A stretch of 64,000 nucleotides of DNA from an uncultured Aquimarina sp. (GCA_947502885.1 CANNBP010000020.1:22179-86178), one strand, 5' to 3'; positions 51,103-61,097 are shown, counted from the first letter of the stretch. Program-made: numbers and translations. The notes: a model not told the origin generated them from the sequence alone.

Positions 51103-52950
51103 TTACTTCATAGCCTTTGCCATTACATGATATCTTGGATCATCTATATCATGCTCAATAACACTTGCCAATCTTGGAGATGCCTTAATCATTAACGCCT
51201 GACATTCTTCACTAAGGTGTTTAACTTTTACTTTTTTACCCGCGGCTTCGTATTTACCAACTAGATTGAAAATAGCCTCTAAAGCAGAGTGATCACTTAC
51301 GCGAGATTCTATAAAATCTATCTCCACATTTTCTGGATCATTAGCTACATCAAATTTACCATTGAATGCCTGTATACTACCAAAGAACAATGGACCCCAG
51401 ATTTCATAAACCTTTGTTCCATCATCTTTAATATGTTTTCTTGCCCGAATACGTCTTGCATTTTCCCAAGCAAACACTAAAGCAGACATAATCACACCAG
51501 CTATTACCGCAACTGCTAGATCAAAAAATACAGTTAAAGATGAAACAGCTATCAAAACAATAGCATCAGCAACTGGGATCTTATTAAGAATTCTAAAACT
51601 TGACCAAGCAAAAGTACCTATTACTACCATAAACATTACTCCTACCAAAGCGGCAATCGGAACTTGTTCTATCAATCCAGAGGCAAATAATATAAATAAG
51701 AGTAAGGTTATTGCGGCTACAATACCAGAAAGACGCGTTCGTCCTCCTCCTTTGATATTAATAATAGATTGCCCAATCATTGCACACCCCCCCATTCCAC
51801 CAAACAACCCAGTAATAATATTTGCACCACCTTGTGCCAAACATTCTCTATTAGAATTACCACGAGTTTCGGTTAGTTCATCGATTAGGTTTAAGGTCAT
51901 CAAAGATTCAATTAATCCAATAGCCGCCAATATTATTGCATATGGTCCAATAAATCTAAATGTTTCCCAAGACATCGGAATCTTACTAAAAATATCAAAC
52001 TGAAATTGAGGCAATCCTCCTTTAAGACCTTCTCCTCCTCCATCTCTAATAAAACTACCAACGGTAGCCACATCCAATTTTCCTAAAATTACAATTGTCG
52101 AAACAACAACGATACCTATTAGAGCCTCTGGTAACTTAGCTGTAAACTTTAACTTAGGTAATCCCCACATCATCAACATTGTAAGCAATACTAAACCAAG
52201 CATTAATAATAATTCATTAGTGGGTATCCATGAAGTAACTTTACCTTTCTTTTTTATGCTATAAACAATATTATCTTCTATATTATATGCAACTTGTTTA
52301 GTTTCTAAATCAAATACTTGCCCTTCATTCACCATGTATTTTCCTTGATTAGAGATCAAGTCCTCCATCCTATTATCATTATAAGCAAACAAAGCTTGGT
52401 CAGATATTAGGTCATAAACAATACCGTCTGATCTAATTTCAAACTTCTTTTCTACCGATTCGGTTTTATAGGTATCATTTCCAAAAACATCTTTTTTGGT
52501 TTCTTTAAACATACCTAACTGTGACAAAAAGATAACTATTGCTAAACCATTTACAAACCCCATCATTACAGGGTGAGGGATTAAACGTACGAATTTACCT
52601 AGCTTAAAAACACCAGCTAACATTTGAATTATTCCCATTAGTATTACAGTCGCAAAAAGATAATACAATCCTAACTCTTCTCCAGGTTGTCCCATGGCAT
52701 TCCCTTCTGCAACCAAACTTACCATAACAACGGCCAATGCACCAGTTGCACCAGAAATCATCCCAGGTCGTCCTCCAAAAACAGAAGTAATCAATCCAAT
52801 CATAAATGCTGCGTATAGCCCTACTAAAGGATCTACCCCAGCAACAAACGCAAACGCAACTGCCTCTGGAACCAAGGCCAAAGCAACAGTTAATCCTGAT
52901 AAAATATCATTCTTGGCATTAGCAACTCTCTTTCTTACAAACTCTGTCAT
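51103..52950 (-). CDS. SulP family inorganic anion transporter with STAS domain and central insertion
   Basis: The 615-residue protein begins with the SulP core: G-L-T-V-A-L-A-L-V-P-E-A-V-A-F-A, G-L-Y-A-A-F, and I-S-G-A-T-G-A-L-A-V-V. The later half includes G-G-M-G-G-C-A-M-I-G-Q-S-I-I-N and G-G-R-T-R-L-S-G-I-V. A STAS domain closes it (about 500-600). SulP proteins carry sulfate, bicarbonate or other anions, often with sodium. A roughly 90-residue hydrophilic insert sits at about 151-243 between helices, not part of the usual fold (52222-52500). A consensus flavobacterial promoter lies upstream, at 52971-53001. Confidence 0.92.
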   Translation of the reverse strand: MTEFVRKRVANAKNDILSGLTVALALVPEAVAFAFVAGVDPLVGLYAAFMIGLITSVFGGRPGMISGATGALAVVMVSLVAEGNAMGQPGEELGLYYLFATVILMGIIQMLAGVFKLGKFVRLIPHPVMMGFVNGLAIVIFLSQLGMFKETKKDVFGNDTYKTESVEKKFEIRSDGIVYDLISDQALFAYNDNRMEDLISNQGKYMVNEGQVFDLETKQVAYNIEDNIVYSIKKKGKVTSWIPTNELLLMLGLVLLTMLMMWGLPKLKFTAKLPEALIGIVVVSTIVILGKLDVATVGSFIRDGGGEGLKGGLPQFQFDIFSKIPMSWETFRFIGPYAIILAAIGLIESLMTLNLIDELTETRGNSNRECLAQGGANIITGLFGGMGGCAMIGQSIINIKGGGRTRLSGIVAAITLLLFILFASGLIEQVPIAALVGVMFMVVIGTFAWSSFRILNKIPVADAIVLIAVSSLTVFFDLAVAVIAGVIMSALVFAWENARRIRARKHIKDDGTKVYEIWGPLFFGSIQAFNGKFDVANDPENVEIDFIESRVSDHSALEAIFNLVGKYEAAGKKVKVKHLSEECQALMIKASPRLASVIEHDIDDPRYHVMAKAMK

Positions 52951-52970
52951 AATTATGGTATTTGAAGCTG

Positions 52971-53001
52971 CAAAAATAACGTTATTTTATGGTGCAGCAA
53001 A
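52971..53001 (-). promoter_or_regulatory. Consensus flavobacterial promoter of sulP
   Basis: On the minus strand, TTTG (-33), a 19-base spacer, and TATTTTTG (-7, TAnnTTTG), ending 21 bases before the start codon. It is the cleanest promoter in the window. Confidence 0.8.
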
Positions 53002-53088
53002 TAAACTTCGATTTCTTCTTAACGAAAACCTAGATAAGAGTTTTAAATTTCAAAATCTTAGTATCTTTATAACCTATACAATATACCT

Positions 53089-54837
53089 ATGCAAAAAATC
53101 CTTTTGGTTCTCTGCTTTTTAACAATAGTAGCCTGTACAACCTCTTCGAAACAAGCATCTAAAAAACAAAACTTTACAACATTATTTGAAAAAAGTAATG
53201 GTACCGAAACATCTACCTATTTAGAAGTTATATCTTTTTACAAAGATTTAGCAAATAGCTATCCATCTATTTCTATTAAAGAGATGGGCGATACTGATAG
53301 TGGTTATCCTTTACATATGGTTATCCTAAATCCTGATAACGTATTTGATTTAAAAAATGTTAGACGCAGAAAACAAGTTCTCTTAATTAATAATGGTATT
53401 CATCCAGGGGAAAGTGATGGTATTGATGCTACAATGTTATTATATAGAGATATTGCATTAGGCAAAATTAAAGCACCAAAGAATACGGTTTTAGTAACCA
53501 TACCAATTTACAATATCGGAGGTGCTCTTAATAGAAATTCATCAAGTAGAGCAAATCAAAATGGACCAAAAACATATGGTTTTAGAGGAAATTCTCGGAA
53601 CTACGATTTGAATCGTGATTTCATTAAAAATGACACTAAAAATGCACAAGCATTTTCTAAAATTTTTCACATCACACAACCAGATGTTTTTATTGATAAT
53701 CATGTTAGTAATGGTGCTGATTACCAATATACATTAACACACTTATTTACTCAACATAATAAACTTGGTGGTGAATTAGGAAACTATTTACATAAAGAAT
53801 TACAGCCTCAACTAGAAAAATCTCTTCAATCAAAGCAATGGGATATTACACCTTACGTAAATGTTTGGGGCACTACTCCTGATAAAGGCTGGGTTCAATT
53901 TATGGACTCTCCAAGATATTCTACAGGCTATACTACACTATGGAATACCCTTGGTATGATGGTCGAAACACATATGTTGAAACCTTACAAACATAGAGTA
54001 GAAGGTACTTACGAGCTTATGAAATCTATGATTGATATTGTTGAAAAAGATGGTACTAAAATCCGTTTATTAAGAGAGAGAACCTTTAACAAGCAAAAAG
54101 AATTAGAAACATATCCTATTACATGGAAAAAAGATACAACCCGTTTTTCTAAATTTAGTTTTAAGGGTTTTGAAGGAAAGTTTATAGACAGTGAATTAAC
54201 AGGAGGAAAACGATTGAAGTACGATCAAAATAAGCCATTTACAAAAGAAGTAAATTACCAAAACTTTTTCCTTCCTTCAAAAAAAGTGACCATACCTAAA
54301 GCATATGTTTTACCTGCAGGGTGGTGGAATATTATAGATCGTTTAAAGCTAAATCAAGTCGAAGTATATCCTCTTGAACAAGATTCTACCATTACTGTAG
54401 AAGTTTATAAGATTGTAGATTACAAAAGCAGAAAGACACCATATGAAGGGCACTATCTTCATTTTGAAACTCAAGTTGAAAAAAGTAAAGAACAAATCAC
54501 TTTCAAAAAAGGAGATATTTTTATACCTACTGATCAAAAAGGGCTACGATATATAATAGAAACATTAGAACCTGAAACAGTTGATTCATTTTTTAACTGG
54601 AACTTCTTTGACACAATTCTTCAGCAAAAAGAAGGTTTTTCTCCTTACGTTTGGGAAGACAAAGCTGCCGAAATACTTTCTAAAAATGAACAACTTAGAC
54701 TTAACTTTTTAAATAAGAAAAAAGACACAACCTTTGCTAATGACTGGTATGCTCAATTAGACTGGGTATATAAAAACTCTAAATATCACGAAAAAGCATA
54801 TCTTATATATCCTGTGTACCGAATTTTAAAAGAATAG
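53089..54837 (+). CDS. M14 family zinc carboxypeptidase-like lipoprotein
   Basis: A lipoprotein signal ends V-A-C, then T-T-S-S. The M14 domain (about 40-340) has the zinc ligands in G-I-H-P-G-E-S-D-G (H-x-x-E) and D-N-H-V-S-N-G-A-D-Y, and the catalytic glutamate in M-M-V-E-T-H-M. The substrate-binding N-R and Y-D-L-N-R-D blocks lie between. A C-terminal beta-rich region of about 200 residues follows. It probably trims peptides at the cell surface or in the periplasm. It is convergent with the GH18 gene, with five bases between. Confidence 0.88.
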   Translation: MQKILLVLCFLTIVACTTSSKQASKKQNFTTLFEKSNGTETSTYLEVISFYKDLANSYPSISIKEMGDTDSGYPLHMVILNPDNVFDLKNVRRRKQVLLINNGIHPGESDGIDATMLLYRDIALGKIKAPKNTVLVTIPIYNIGGALNRNSSSRANQNGPKTYGFRGNSRNYDLNRDFIKNDTKNAQAFSKIFHITQPDVFIDNHVSNGADYQYTLTHLFTQHNKLGGELGNYLHKELQPQLEKSLQSKQWDITPYVNVWGTTPDKGWVQFMDSPRYSTGYTTLWNTLGMMVETHMLKPYKHRVEGTYELMKSMIDIVEKDGTKIRLLRERTFNKQKELETYPITWKKDTTRFSKFSFKGFEGKFIDSELTGGKRLKYDQNKPFTKEVNYQNFFLPSKKVTIPKAYVLPAGWWNIIDRLKLNQVEVYPLEQDSTITVEVYKIVDYKSRKTPYEGHYLHFETQVEKSKEQITFKKGDIFIPTDQKGLRYIIETLEPETVDSFFNWNFFDTILQQKEGFSPYVWEDKAAEILSKNEQLRLNFLNKKKDTTFANDWYAQLDWVYKNSKYHEKAYLIYPVYRILKE

Positions 54838-54842
54838 TTTTT

Positions 54843-56090
54843 CTATTTTTCTTGTCCAAATTTACTTGCCAATAACTCCCATAGTTCAGAATTCCCATGA
54901 TCATACCCCAAAGCCCATATTCCAACTCCTGATAGTTTTTTCTTTTTGACCCAATCATATTTTTTGGATAAAGAAAGACTATCATCAAACCATAGTTGTT
55001 CATACTCCTGTTTATTTTTATAACTAATATATCGAGTAGCACTAATCGTATCAAAATTTAAAGTATACTGTTGATTAGTTATTTCTGTTTTAAATTGTTT
55101 TTTAATTTTTGTATAAGAATCACTAGACAAAAACTTTCTTACTTTACTTGGTATCAATTTGTTTTCAGTAGCCCATTTATCACCGTAGTATGGCAACCCA
55201 ACAATCAATTTATCTGCTAAAATTCCTTCATTTAAATAATAATTAACTGAATATTCAACACTATATTCCCCCCATTTATTACTACTCTTTAAAGGAGAAA
55301 CTGGCCCTGCGTAATTGCTAAAACTACCGTAATAATCGTACGCCATGAGGGTATAAAAATCTATAGACGAATCAATAGTCTTGATATCAAACACCTTATG
55401 TCTATCTACAGCATATAATGCTAATGACACCATATAATTAGGATTTTGAGTTCGAAGTTTTTTTGACAATCGAACTATAAAATTGCTAAATTCTTTTCTA
55501 TTTTCTTTAGCCACTCCTTCAAAATCTAAATTTATTCCATCTGCTTCTCGAAGTTTTAACAAAACACTTAAACTATCTGCAAGAGTTTCTTGAGCTTTTG
55601 GATTTTTTAAGAATATTGCATTCCTTTTTGATCCAAAATTTGAAACTGTTAAGAACACTTTACAGTTATTAACTTTGGCACTATCAATTAATGCTGTAGT
55701 TTTCCATTGATGAATATTATCATAACTTCCTGTTTCGGCATTTACTATATATGAAAAGTAAGCTACTCCCCATAATAATGAAAAATTATAACTCGTATAA
55801 CTCGAACCTTTAGAGTACATATGCCAACCGAAAGTTTTATAGGCTTTAGCTTTTTTTTTATTCGAAGCAGATACTTGATATTTTTCAGTCTTATTAATGC
55901 TGTCCCATTCTTGTTCTGTAGTAAACTTAAAATGCTCAAACTGTTTATGGTGTGCATAATTTGGACCTGTATACTCAGGTATTGTAAGTTCTTGTTTCTT
56001 ATTATCCGGAATATTTTTCTTAACCTTACTACAAGAAAAGATAATTACTATTATTAATAGTAAAGTTGATATTGGTTTGATAAATTTCAT
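54843..56090 (-). CDS. Glycoside hydrolase family 18 lipoprotein
   Basis: A lipoprotein signal ends F-S-C-S-K. The TIM-barrel has D-G-I-N-L-D-F-E-G (the D-x-x-D-x-D-x-E motif in its YaaH-like form, with Asn in the second position and the catalytic Glu in F-E), F-Y-T-L-M-A-Y-D-Y-Y-G and L-P-Y-Y-G. The C-terminal G-V-G-I-W-A-L-G-Y-D is typical of GH18. It should cleave beta-1,4-linked N-acetylglucosamine chains such as chitin or peptidoglycan. It is alone on its transcript. Confidence 0.92.
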   Translation of the reverse strand: MKFIKPISTLLLIIVIIFSCSKVKKNIPDNKKQELTIPEYTGPNYAHHKQFEHFKFTTEQEWDSINKTEKYQVSASNKKKAKAYKTFGWHMYSKGSSYTSYNFSLLWGVAYFSYIVNAETGSYDNIHQWKTTALIDSAKVNNCKVFLTVSNFGSKRNAIFLKNPKAQETLADSLSVLLKLREADGINLDFEGVAKENRKEFSNFIVRLSKKLRTQNPNYMVSLALYAVDRHKVFDIKTIDSSIDFYTLMAYDYYGSFSNYAGPVSPLKSSNKWGEYSVEYSVNYYLNEGILADKLIVGLPYYGDKWATENKLIPSKVRKFLSSDSYTKIKKQFKTEITNQQYTLNFDTISATRYISYKNKQEYEQLWFDDSLSLSKKYDWVKKKKLSGVGIWALGYDHGNSELWELLASKFGQEK

Positions 56091-56157
56091 TTAGGTAATT
56101 AGGTTTTAAAAGTACTATGTATACATCAAATCACTACCAATGATAAAAAAGGTAAGA

Positions 56158-56763
56158 TCATAGGTAATCAAGCGAAAACAAAAGTTTTATATTCTCATAT
56201 GAATCTTGAAGTGCTTTTTTGGCTTTTTTAGGGCTTTTCCATCTTACTTTAGTAATGCCCTCTTCTTTTTGTGGTATCAATTCTCCTATATAATCAGTTT
56301 TCATTTCAAACCAATATGTAACCTTCAAACGAAATTCTCCGTTTCTTTTAAAGACATGAAAACTTTTATATAAAAACTTTGTGATTTCTAGTCCCGTTAC
56401 ACCAGTTTCTTCTTCAACCTCTCGTATAGCTGCAGTCTCCATATCCTCTTTCTTCTCTGCTTTACCCTTAGGGAGATCCCATTTGCCGTTTCTTCTTATA
56501 AACAAAACTCTATTATCTTCGTTATACACTTTACCTCCACCAGCAATAACAACGGGTAATTTTGAGTATAAAGTCTTCATCAACCTATCTTCATTCTTAT
56601 GATATAGATGATATTTTACCTCTTGATCATTCGCCTCTTTTTCTAAAATATCTCTGATAATAAATGGAAAATCAACGTCTTTAATAGAAATCGTATTATA
56701 TCCTTCAATTGTCTTTTTTGTCGACAGAATAATAGGTGTATTATTCACAAAAACTTTATACAT
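56158..56763 (-). CDS. NUDIX hydrolase
   Basis: The start is ATG 56763 rather than an upstream TTG. The protein has about 200 residues. The first 65 residues form a small extra domain. The NUDIX box G-K-A-E-K-K-E-D-M-E-T-A-A-I-R-E-V-E-E-E, followed by T-G-V, matches G-x5-E-x7-R-E-U-x-E-E-x-G-U. It hydrolyses a nucleoside diphosphate linked to another group. It is divergent from pyrE with 8 bases between start codons. Confidence 0.92.
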   Translation of the reverse strand: MYKVFVNNTPIILSTKKTIEGYNTISIKDVDFPFIIRDILEKEANDQEVKYHLYHKNEDRLMKTLYSKLPVVIAGGGKVYNEDNRVLFIRRNGKWDLPKGKAEKKEDMETAAIREVEEETGVTGLEITKFLYKSFHVFKRNGEFRLKVTYWFEMKTDYIGELIPQKEEGITKVRWKSPKKAKKALQDSYENIKLLFSLDYL

Positions 56764-56771
56764 TTGCAACT

Positions 56772-57413
56772 ATGATTTTTGATAAAAATACGGCCAAAAA
56801 AACCGCTGAGTTATTGTTGCAAATTAATGCAATTAAATTACAACCACAAGAACCTTTTACATGGGCTTCTGGATGGAAATCTCCAATCTATTGTGATAAT
56901 AGAATTACTCTTTCCTATCCTGAGACAAGAAACTACTTAAGTACTAACCTTGCTCACTTCATTAAAGAAAAATATGGTAAACCTGATGTCATCGCAGGAG
57001 TAGCTACCGGTGCCATAGGTATTGGGATGCTTGTTGCTCAACAACTTGACTTACCATTTATATATGTAAGACCTGAAGCAAAAAAACATGGAAGAAAAAA
57101 TCAAATAGAAGGTATTATACCCACTGATAAGAATGTTGTTGTTGTTGAAGATTTAATAAGTACTGGAAAAAGTAGCTTAAATGCAGTCAAAGCATTAAAA
57201 GAGGATAATGCTAATGTGATGGGGATGGTAGCTATTTTTAATTATGGGTTTGACATTGCAGTAGAAAACTTTGAAAAAGATGCAATATCACTTCACACTT
57301 TAAGTAATTACGACAATCTATTAGAACAAGCTTTGGATACAAGCTACATCTCAAAAGAACAACAACAAACACTACAAAACTGGAGAGTGAACCCAGCAGA
57401 GTGGAATAAATAA
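56772..57413 (+). CDS. pyrE: Orotate phosphoribosyltransferase
   Basis: The start is ATG 56772 (M-I-F-D-K-N), not the upstream frame start. The PRPP-binding motif V-V-V-V-E-D-L-I-S-T-G-K-S-S is followed by a short loop, and the substrate-binding loop has R-P-E-A-K-K-H-G-R-K-N. It attaches ribose phosphate to orotate, the fifth step of UMP synthesis. It is followed 11 bases later by the SRPBCC gene. Confidence 0.95.
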   Translation: MIFDKNTAKKTAELLLQINAIKLQPQEPFTWASGWKSPIYCDNRITLSYPETRNYLSTNLAHFIKEKYGKPDVIAGVATGAIGIGMLVAQQLDLPFIYVRPEAKKHGRKNQIEGIIPTDKNVVVVEDLISTGKSSLNAVKALKEDNANVMGMVAIFNYGFDIAVENFEKDAISLHTLSNYDNLLEQALDTSYISKEQQQTLQNWRVNPAEWNK

Positions 57414-57424
57414 AATTAAAAGCT

Positions 57425-57817
57425 ATGAATTTAGAAAGCCCAACTGTTACGGTAAACAAAACAGCTCAAGAGGTATTTGATTTTTTAACCAAAGTCGAGA
57501 ATTTTGAACAATTAATGCCAGAAAGCAAACAAAAATTTGAAAAAATAAGTGATTCTCGATTTTTATTTCAGTTAAAAGGAATGCCAGAACTAGTATTGGA
57601 TCAAAAAGAAAATACAAGCCCAAGCAAAGTTGTATTAGGAGCAGCTAGTGACAAGCTTCCTTTTACGCTAACAGCTGACATTGAAGAAACAACGGATGGC
57701 AAAAGTACAACGAAACTTGTTTTCGAAGGACAATTTAACGCTATGATGTCTATGATGATAAAAAGCCCTATTCAGAACTTTATAAATACACTTTCTGAAA
57801 ATATTGGCAAATTATAA
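57425..57817 (+). CDS. SRPBCC-superfamily protein
   Basis: A 130-residue protein with the ligand-pocket fold pattern: an N-terminal V-N-K-T-A-Q-E-V-F-D-F-L strand-helix, then a beta sheet with L-V-F-E-G-Q-F-N-A-M and a long C-terminal helix with S-P-I-Q-N-F-I-N-T-L. The ligand is unknown. It lies between pyrE (11 bases after its stop) and the convergent birA (stops back to back), a common flavobacterial layout. Confidence 0.85.
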   Translation: MNLESPTVTVNKTAQEVFDFLTKVENFEQLMPESKQKFEKISDSRFLFQLKGMPELVLDQKENTSPSKVVLGAASDKLPFTLTADIEETTDGKSTTKLVFEGQFNAMMSMMIKSPIQNFINTLSENIGKL

Positions 57818-58549
57818 TTAATAAAGGAGTTTAATTTCTTTTAAGCCAAAATCTTGAATGATATCATCTTCAAGTAAAACCTGAAGTTTACCTTCAGTTG
57901 TAACTCCTCTTATTATTCCAACAAACGATTGGCCTTCTACATTTAAAAATGTAGAAGGTTTATTTCTTCTAAAAATCATAGATTCGTATTCTTCTTTTAT
58001 ACTTTGATACTTAGATGGTAAAAGTGTCAAAAAACGTTCTTCTAACTTTTCTAATAATTTATACAAAACCTCTTCTACATCAACATTTTTACCTAAAATT
58101 TGCTTTAAAGACCCCGCCATTGGAAGCTCATTAAATTTTGTTTGGTTAATATTAACACCGATACCAATAATTGCACCTACCAAACTGCCATTTTTAACTA
58201 CATTTTCAATTAGGATACCACATGTTTTCTTTTTATCTGACAGAATGTCGTTTGGCCATTTTATTGACAATCTAGGAACTACAAACCAATTCAGGGTATC
58301 ATATACCGCCAAAGAAACAATCATAGAAATATAAAACTGATCAGACAGTTCTACATGAGAAACCTTCATAAACACACTACAAGTCAAGTTTTTACCCGGT
58401 TCGCTTTGCCAGACAGTCCCCATTTGCCCTTTGCCAGCCAGTTGTTTTTGCGCCTGTACACAAACCGGATGATCAAGCTTTTGTGTCTTATTTAGATCTT
58501 TTAGAAAACTATTTGTTGAATCAATGGCATCAACTTTGATTATACGCAT
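57818..58549 (-). CDS. birA: Biotin--[acetyl-CoA-carboxylase] ligase
   Basis: A 243-residue, catalytic-only BirA without the N-terminal DNA-binding domain. The biotin-binding S-T-N-S motif near residue 11, G-K-G-Q-M-G-T-V-W (the G-R-G-R-x-G-R-x-W loop in this family's flavobacterial form), K-W-P-N-D-I, and G-I-G-V-N-I-N are all present. It attaches biotin to carboxylase carrier proteins. It is convergent with the SRPBCC gene. Confidence 0.93.
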   Translation of the reverse strand: MRIIKVDAIDSTNSFLKDLNKTQKLDHPVCVQAQKQLAGKGQMGTVWQSEPGKNLTCSVFMKVSHVELSDQFYISMIVSLAVYDTLNWFVVPRLSIKWPNDILSDKKKTCGILIENVVKNGSLVGAIIGIGVNINQTKFNELPMAGSLKQILGKNVDVEEVLYKLLEKLEERFLTLLPSKYQSIKEEYESMIFRRNKPSTFLNVEGQSFVGIIRGVTTEGKLQVLLEDDIIQDFGLKEIKLLY

Positions 58550-58640
58550 AAGTAGTAAGGTGTAAAAGTTTTACAAATGTCCGACGAATTCCGACATAAA
58601 ATCATAAAAAGTAATAACTTTACACAAATTAAAAAAATGC

Positions 58641-59012
58641 ATGACTAAAAAAGAAATCGGTAACGATCAATTAATCACCCAAATAATAAAAGGTATTGAA
58701 GAAGTAAAAGGTAATGATATTAACATTTTAGATCTTCGTGATATCGAAAATACAGTATGTAACTACTTTGTAATCTGTAATGGAACTTCAAATACACAAG
58801 TAAATGCAATTGTAAACTCTATTCAAAAAACAGTAAGTAAGGAACTTAAAGATAAGCCTTGGCATATTGAGGGTAGTGATAATGCAGAATGGGTATTAAT
58901 AGACTATGTCCATGTTGTAGTACACGTTTTCCAAAAACACATAAGAGAATTCTATGACATAGAAGGATTATGGGGGGATGCTAAAACTACTGTTATCGAA
59001 ACAAATTATTAA
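58641..59012 (+). CDS. rsfS: Ribosome silencing factor RsfS
   Basis: A 123-residue protein with I-L-D-L-R-D-I-E, F-V-I-C-N-G-T-S-N-T-Q-V-N-A-I, W-H-I-E-G-S-D-N-A-E-W-V-L-I-D-Y and V-H-V-F. It binds ribosomal protein L14 and keeps subunits apart in slow growth. It is the first gene of an rsfS-ftsH transcript (13 bases to ftsH). Confidence 0.95.
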   Translation: MTKKEIGNDQLITQIIKGIEEVKGNDINILDLRDIENTVCNYFVICNGTSNTQVNAIVNSIQKTVSKELKDKPWHIEGSDNAEWVLIDYVHVVVHVFQKHIREFYDIEGLWGDAKTTVIETNY

Positions 59013-59025
59013 AAGAACACCGTAA

Positions 59026-60981
59026 ATGGCGAAAGAAAATAAAAAAACAGAACCGAATAAAAAACCTAAGTTTAATGCTTATTGGATTTACGCAATAATT
59101 ATAATTGGTTTTTTTGCATTAAACTTTTTAGGTGGTAGTGGATTTGGATCGGCACCTACAACATCTCCTTCAGAATTTCAATCTTTTTTAAGAAATGGAG
59201 AAGTTGAAAAAGTAGTGATCATAAATCGTAGAAAAGCCAAGGTTTTTCTTACTCAAGAAGCAAAATCTTCAGAAAAACACCAAAAGAACAAGAATAAATC
59301 TATTTTACCTGTAAGCCCAAATGATCCTGATTATCAATTTGAGTTTGGTGACCTTCAAAATTTTGAAAACAAAATCGCCAATATCAAAAGTGACAATGGC
59401 ATTACAACACAAGTAAGCTACGATACAGAGAGTAATGTTTGGGGAGAAATTTTAGTTACACTATTACCATTTGCACTTATTATTGGTATATGGATTTTTA
59501 TAATGAGAAGAATGAGCGGTGGTGCCGGTGGTGGTGCTGGAGGTCAAATTTTCAATATCGGAAAATCCAAAGCAAAACTTTTTGATCAAAATACTGAAGT
59601 TAAAGTTTCTTTTGAAAACGTAGCTGGATTAGAAGGAGCAAAAGAAGAAGTTCAAGAAATTGTTGATTTTCTTAAGAACCCAGAAAAATATACATCGCTA
59701 GGAGGTAAAATTCCAAAAGGAGCTTTACTTGTAGGACCTCCAGGGACTGGTAAAACATTATTGGCAAAAGCAGTTGCTGGTGAAGCTAAAGTACCTTTCT
59801 TTTCTTTATCAGGATCTGATTTTGTAGAAATGTTTGTTGGAGTTGGAGCATCAAGAGTAAGAGACTTATTCAAACAAGCCAAAGAAAAATCTCCTGCCAT
59901 TATTTTTATTGATGAAATTGATGCAGTAGGTAGAGCAAGAGGTAAAAGTAATTTTTCTGGATCTAATGATGAAAGAGAAAATACTCTAAACCAATTACTA
60001 ACAGAAATGGATGGTTTTGGTACAAATACGAATGTAATTGTAATAGCAGCAACCAACCGAGCAGATGTTCTTGACAAAGCCTTACTACGTGCAGGACGTT
60101 TTGATCGTCAAATTTATGTTGACTTACCAGACATTCGAGAACGTAAAGAGATATTCGATGTTCATTTAAAACCTTTAAAAAAGGTTGAAAATGAACTAGA
60201 CACAGAATTTATGGCCAAACAGACTCCTGGCTTTTCAGGTGCAGATATTGCAAATGTTTGTAATGAAGCAGCATTAATTGCAGCTAGAAAAGGAAACAAG
60301 GCTGTTGGTAAACAAGATTTTCTTGATGCAGTTGACAGAATTGTTGGTGGTTTAGAAAAGAAAAACAAAATAATTACACCAGCAGAAAAACGTGCAATTG
60401 CTTTTCATGAAGCAGGTCACGCAACTGTTAGCTGGATGCTTGAACATGCAGCTCCTTTGGTAAAAGTAACAATTGTACCAAGAGGACAATCTCTTGGTGC
60501 CGCATGGTACTTACCAGAAGAGAGACTTATCGTTAGACCTAATCAAATGCTAGATGAAATGTGCGCCGCATTGGGTGGACGAGCAGCAGAAAAGGTTATT
60601 TTTGATGAGATTTCGACAGGAGCACTTAGCGATCTTGAAAAAGTAACGAAGCAAGCTAGAGCAATGGTTACAATTTATGGATTAAATGATAAAGTAGGAA
60701 ACCTTACCTATTATGATTCATCTGGACAAAGTGAATATAACTTTACTAAACCCTATAGTGACCAAACTAGCGAGTTAATCGATCAAGAGATTTCTAATAT
60801 TGTAGAAACTCAATACAGAAGAGCTATTGACTTATTAGAAAAACATAAAGATAAACTTACAGAACTAGCAGAAGTATTACTTGAAAAAGAAGTGATATTT
60901 AAAGATAATCTAGAAAAAATATTTGGAGAAAGACCATTTGGAAAAGAAGAAGAAGAAGAAACTGTTGTAGAACCTTCTTAA
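59026..60981 (+). CDS. ftsH: ATP-dependent zinc metalloprotease FtsH
   Basis: A 651-residue protein with two N-terminal transmembrane helices (about 18-35 and 140-160) and an FtsH extracellular domain between. The AAA module has G-P-P-G-T-G-K-T at about 237-244, F-I-D-E-I-D-A-V-G-R, and the second-region-of-homology arginines. The protease domain has the zinc motif H-E-A-G-H at 461-465. It degrades membrane and soluble proteins in a hexamer. It is followed by a strong terminator. Confidence 0.97.
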   Translation: MAKENKKTEPNKKPKFNAYWIYAIIIIGFFALNFLGGSGFGSAPTTSPSEFQSFLRNGEVEKVVIINRRKAKVFLTQEAKSSEKHQKNKNKSILPVSPNDPDYQFEFGDLQNFENKIANIKSDNGITTQVSYDTESNVWGEILVTLLPFALIIGIWIFIMRRMSGGAGGGAGGQIFNIGKSKAKLFDQNTEVKVSFENVAGLEGAKEEVQEIVDFLKNPEKYTSLGGKIPKGALLVGPPGTGKTLLAKAVAGEAKVPFFSLSGSDFVEMFVGVGASRVRDLFKQAKEKSPAIIFIDEIDAVGRARGKSNFSGSNDERENTLNQLLTEMDGFGTNTNVIVIAATNRADVLDKALLRAGRFDRQIYVDLPDIRERKEIFDVHLKPLKKVENELDTEFMAKQTPGFSGADIANVCNEAALIAARKGNKAVGKQDFLDAVDRIVGGLEKKNKIITPAEKRAIAFHEAGHATVSWMLEHAAPLVKVTIVPRGQSLGAAWYLPEERLIVRPNQMLDEMCAALGGRAAEKVIFDEISTGALSDLEKVTKQARAMVTIYGLNDKVGNLTYYDSSGQSEYNFTKPYSDQTSELIDQEISNIVETQYRRAIDLLEKHKDKLTELAEVLLEKEVIFKDNLEKIFGERPFGKEEEEETVVEPS

Positions 60982-61007
60982 ATCCCATATATTTTACTTG
61001 TAAATTG

Positions 61008-61049
61008 AAAAATCTTAACCTAACTCAATATTAGGTTAAGATTTTTTTT
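61008..61049 (+). terminator. Rho-independent terminator of ftsH
   Basis: AAATCTTAACCTAA and its complement around a short loop, followed by eight T. Confidence 0.92.
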
Positions 61050-61056
61050 ATCTTTG
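61049..61056 (+). promoter_or_regulatory. Flavobacterial -7 box of the LUD-cdsA-psd transcript
   Basis: TATCTTTG, matching TAnnTTTG, directly after the ftsH terminator and 41 bases before the LUD start codon. It suggests the lipid genes have their own promoter. Confidence 0.6.
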
Positions 61057-61097
61057 AAGTTAGTGAAAAATTGTAATCCCCAATCCTAATCTAAAAA

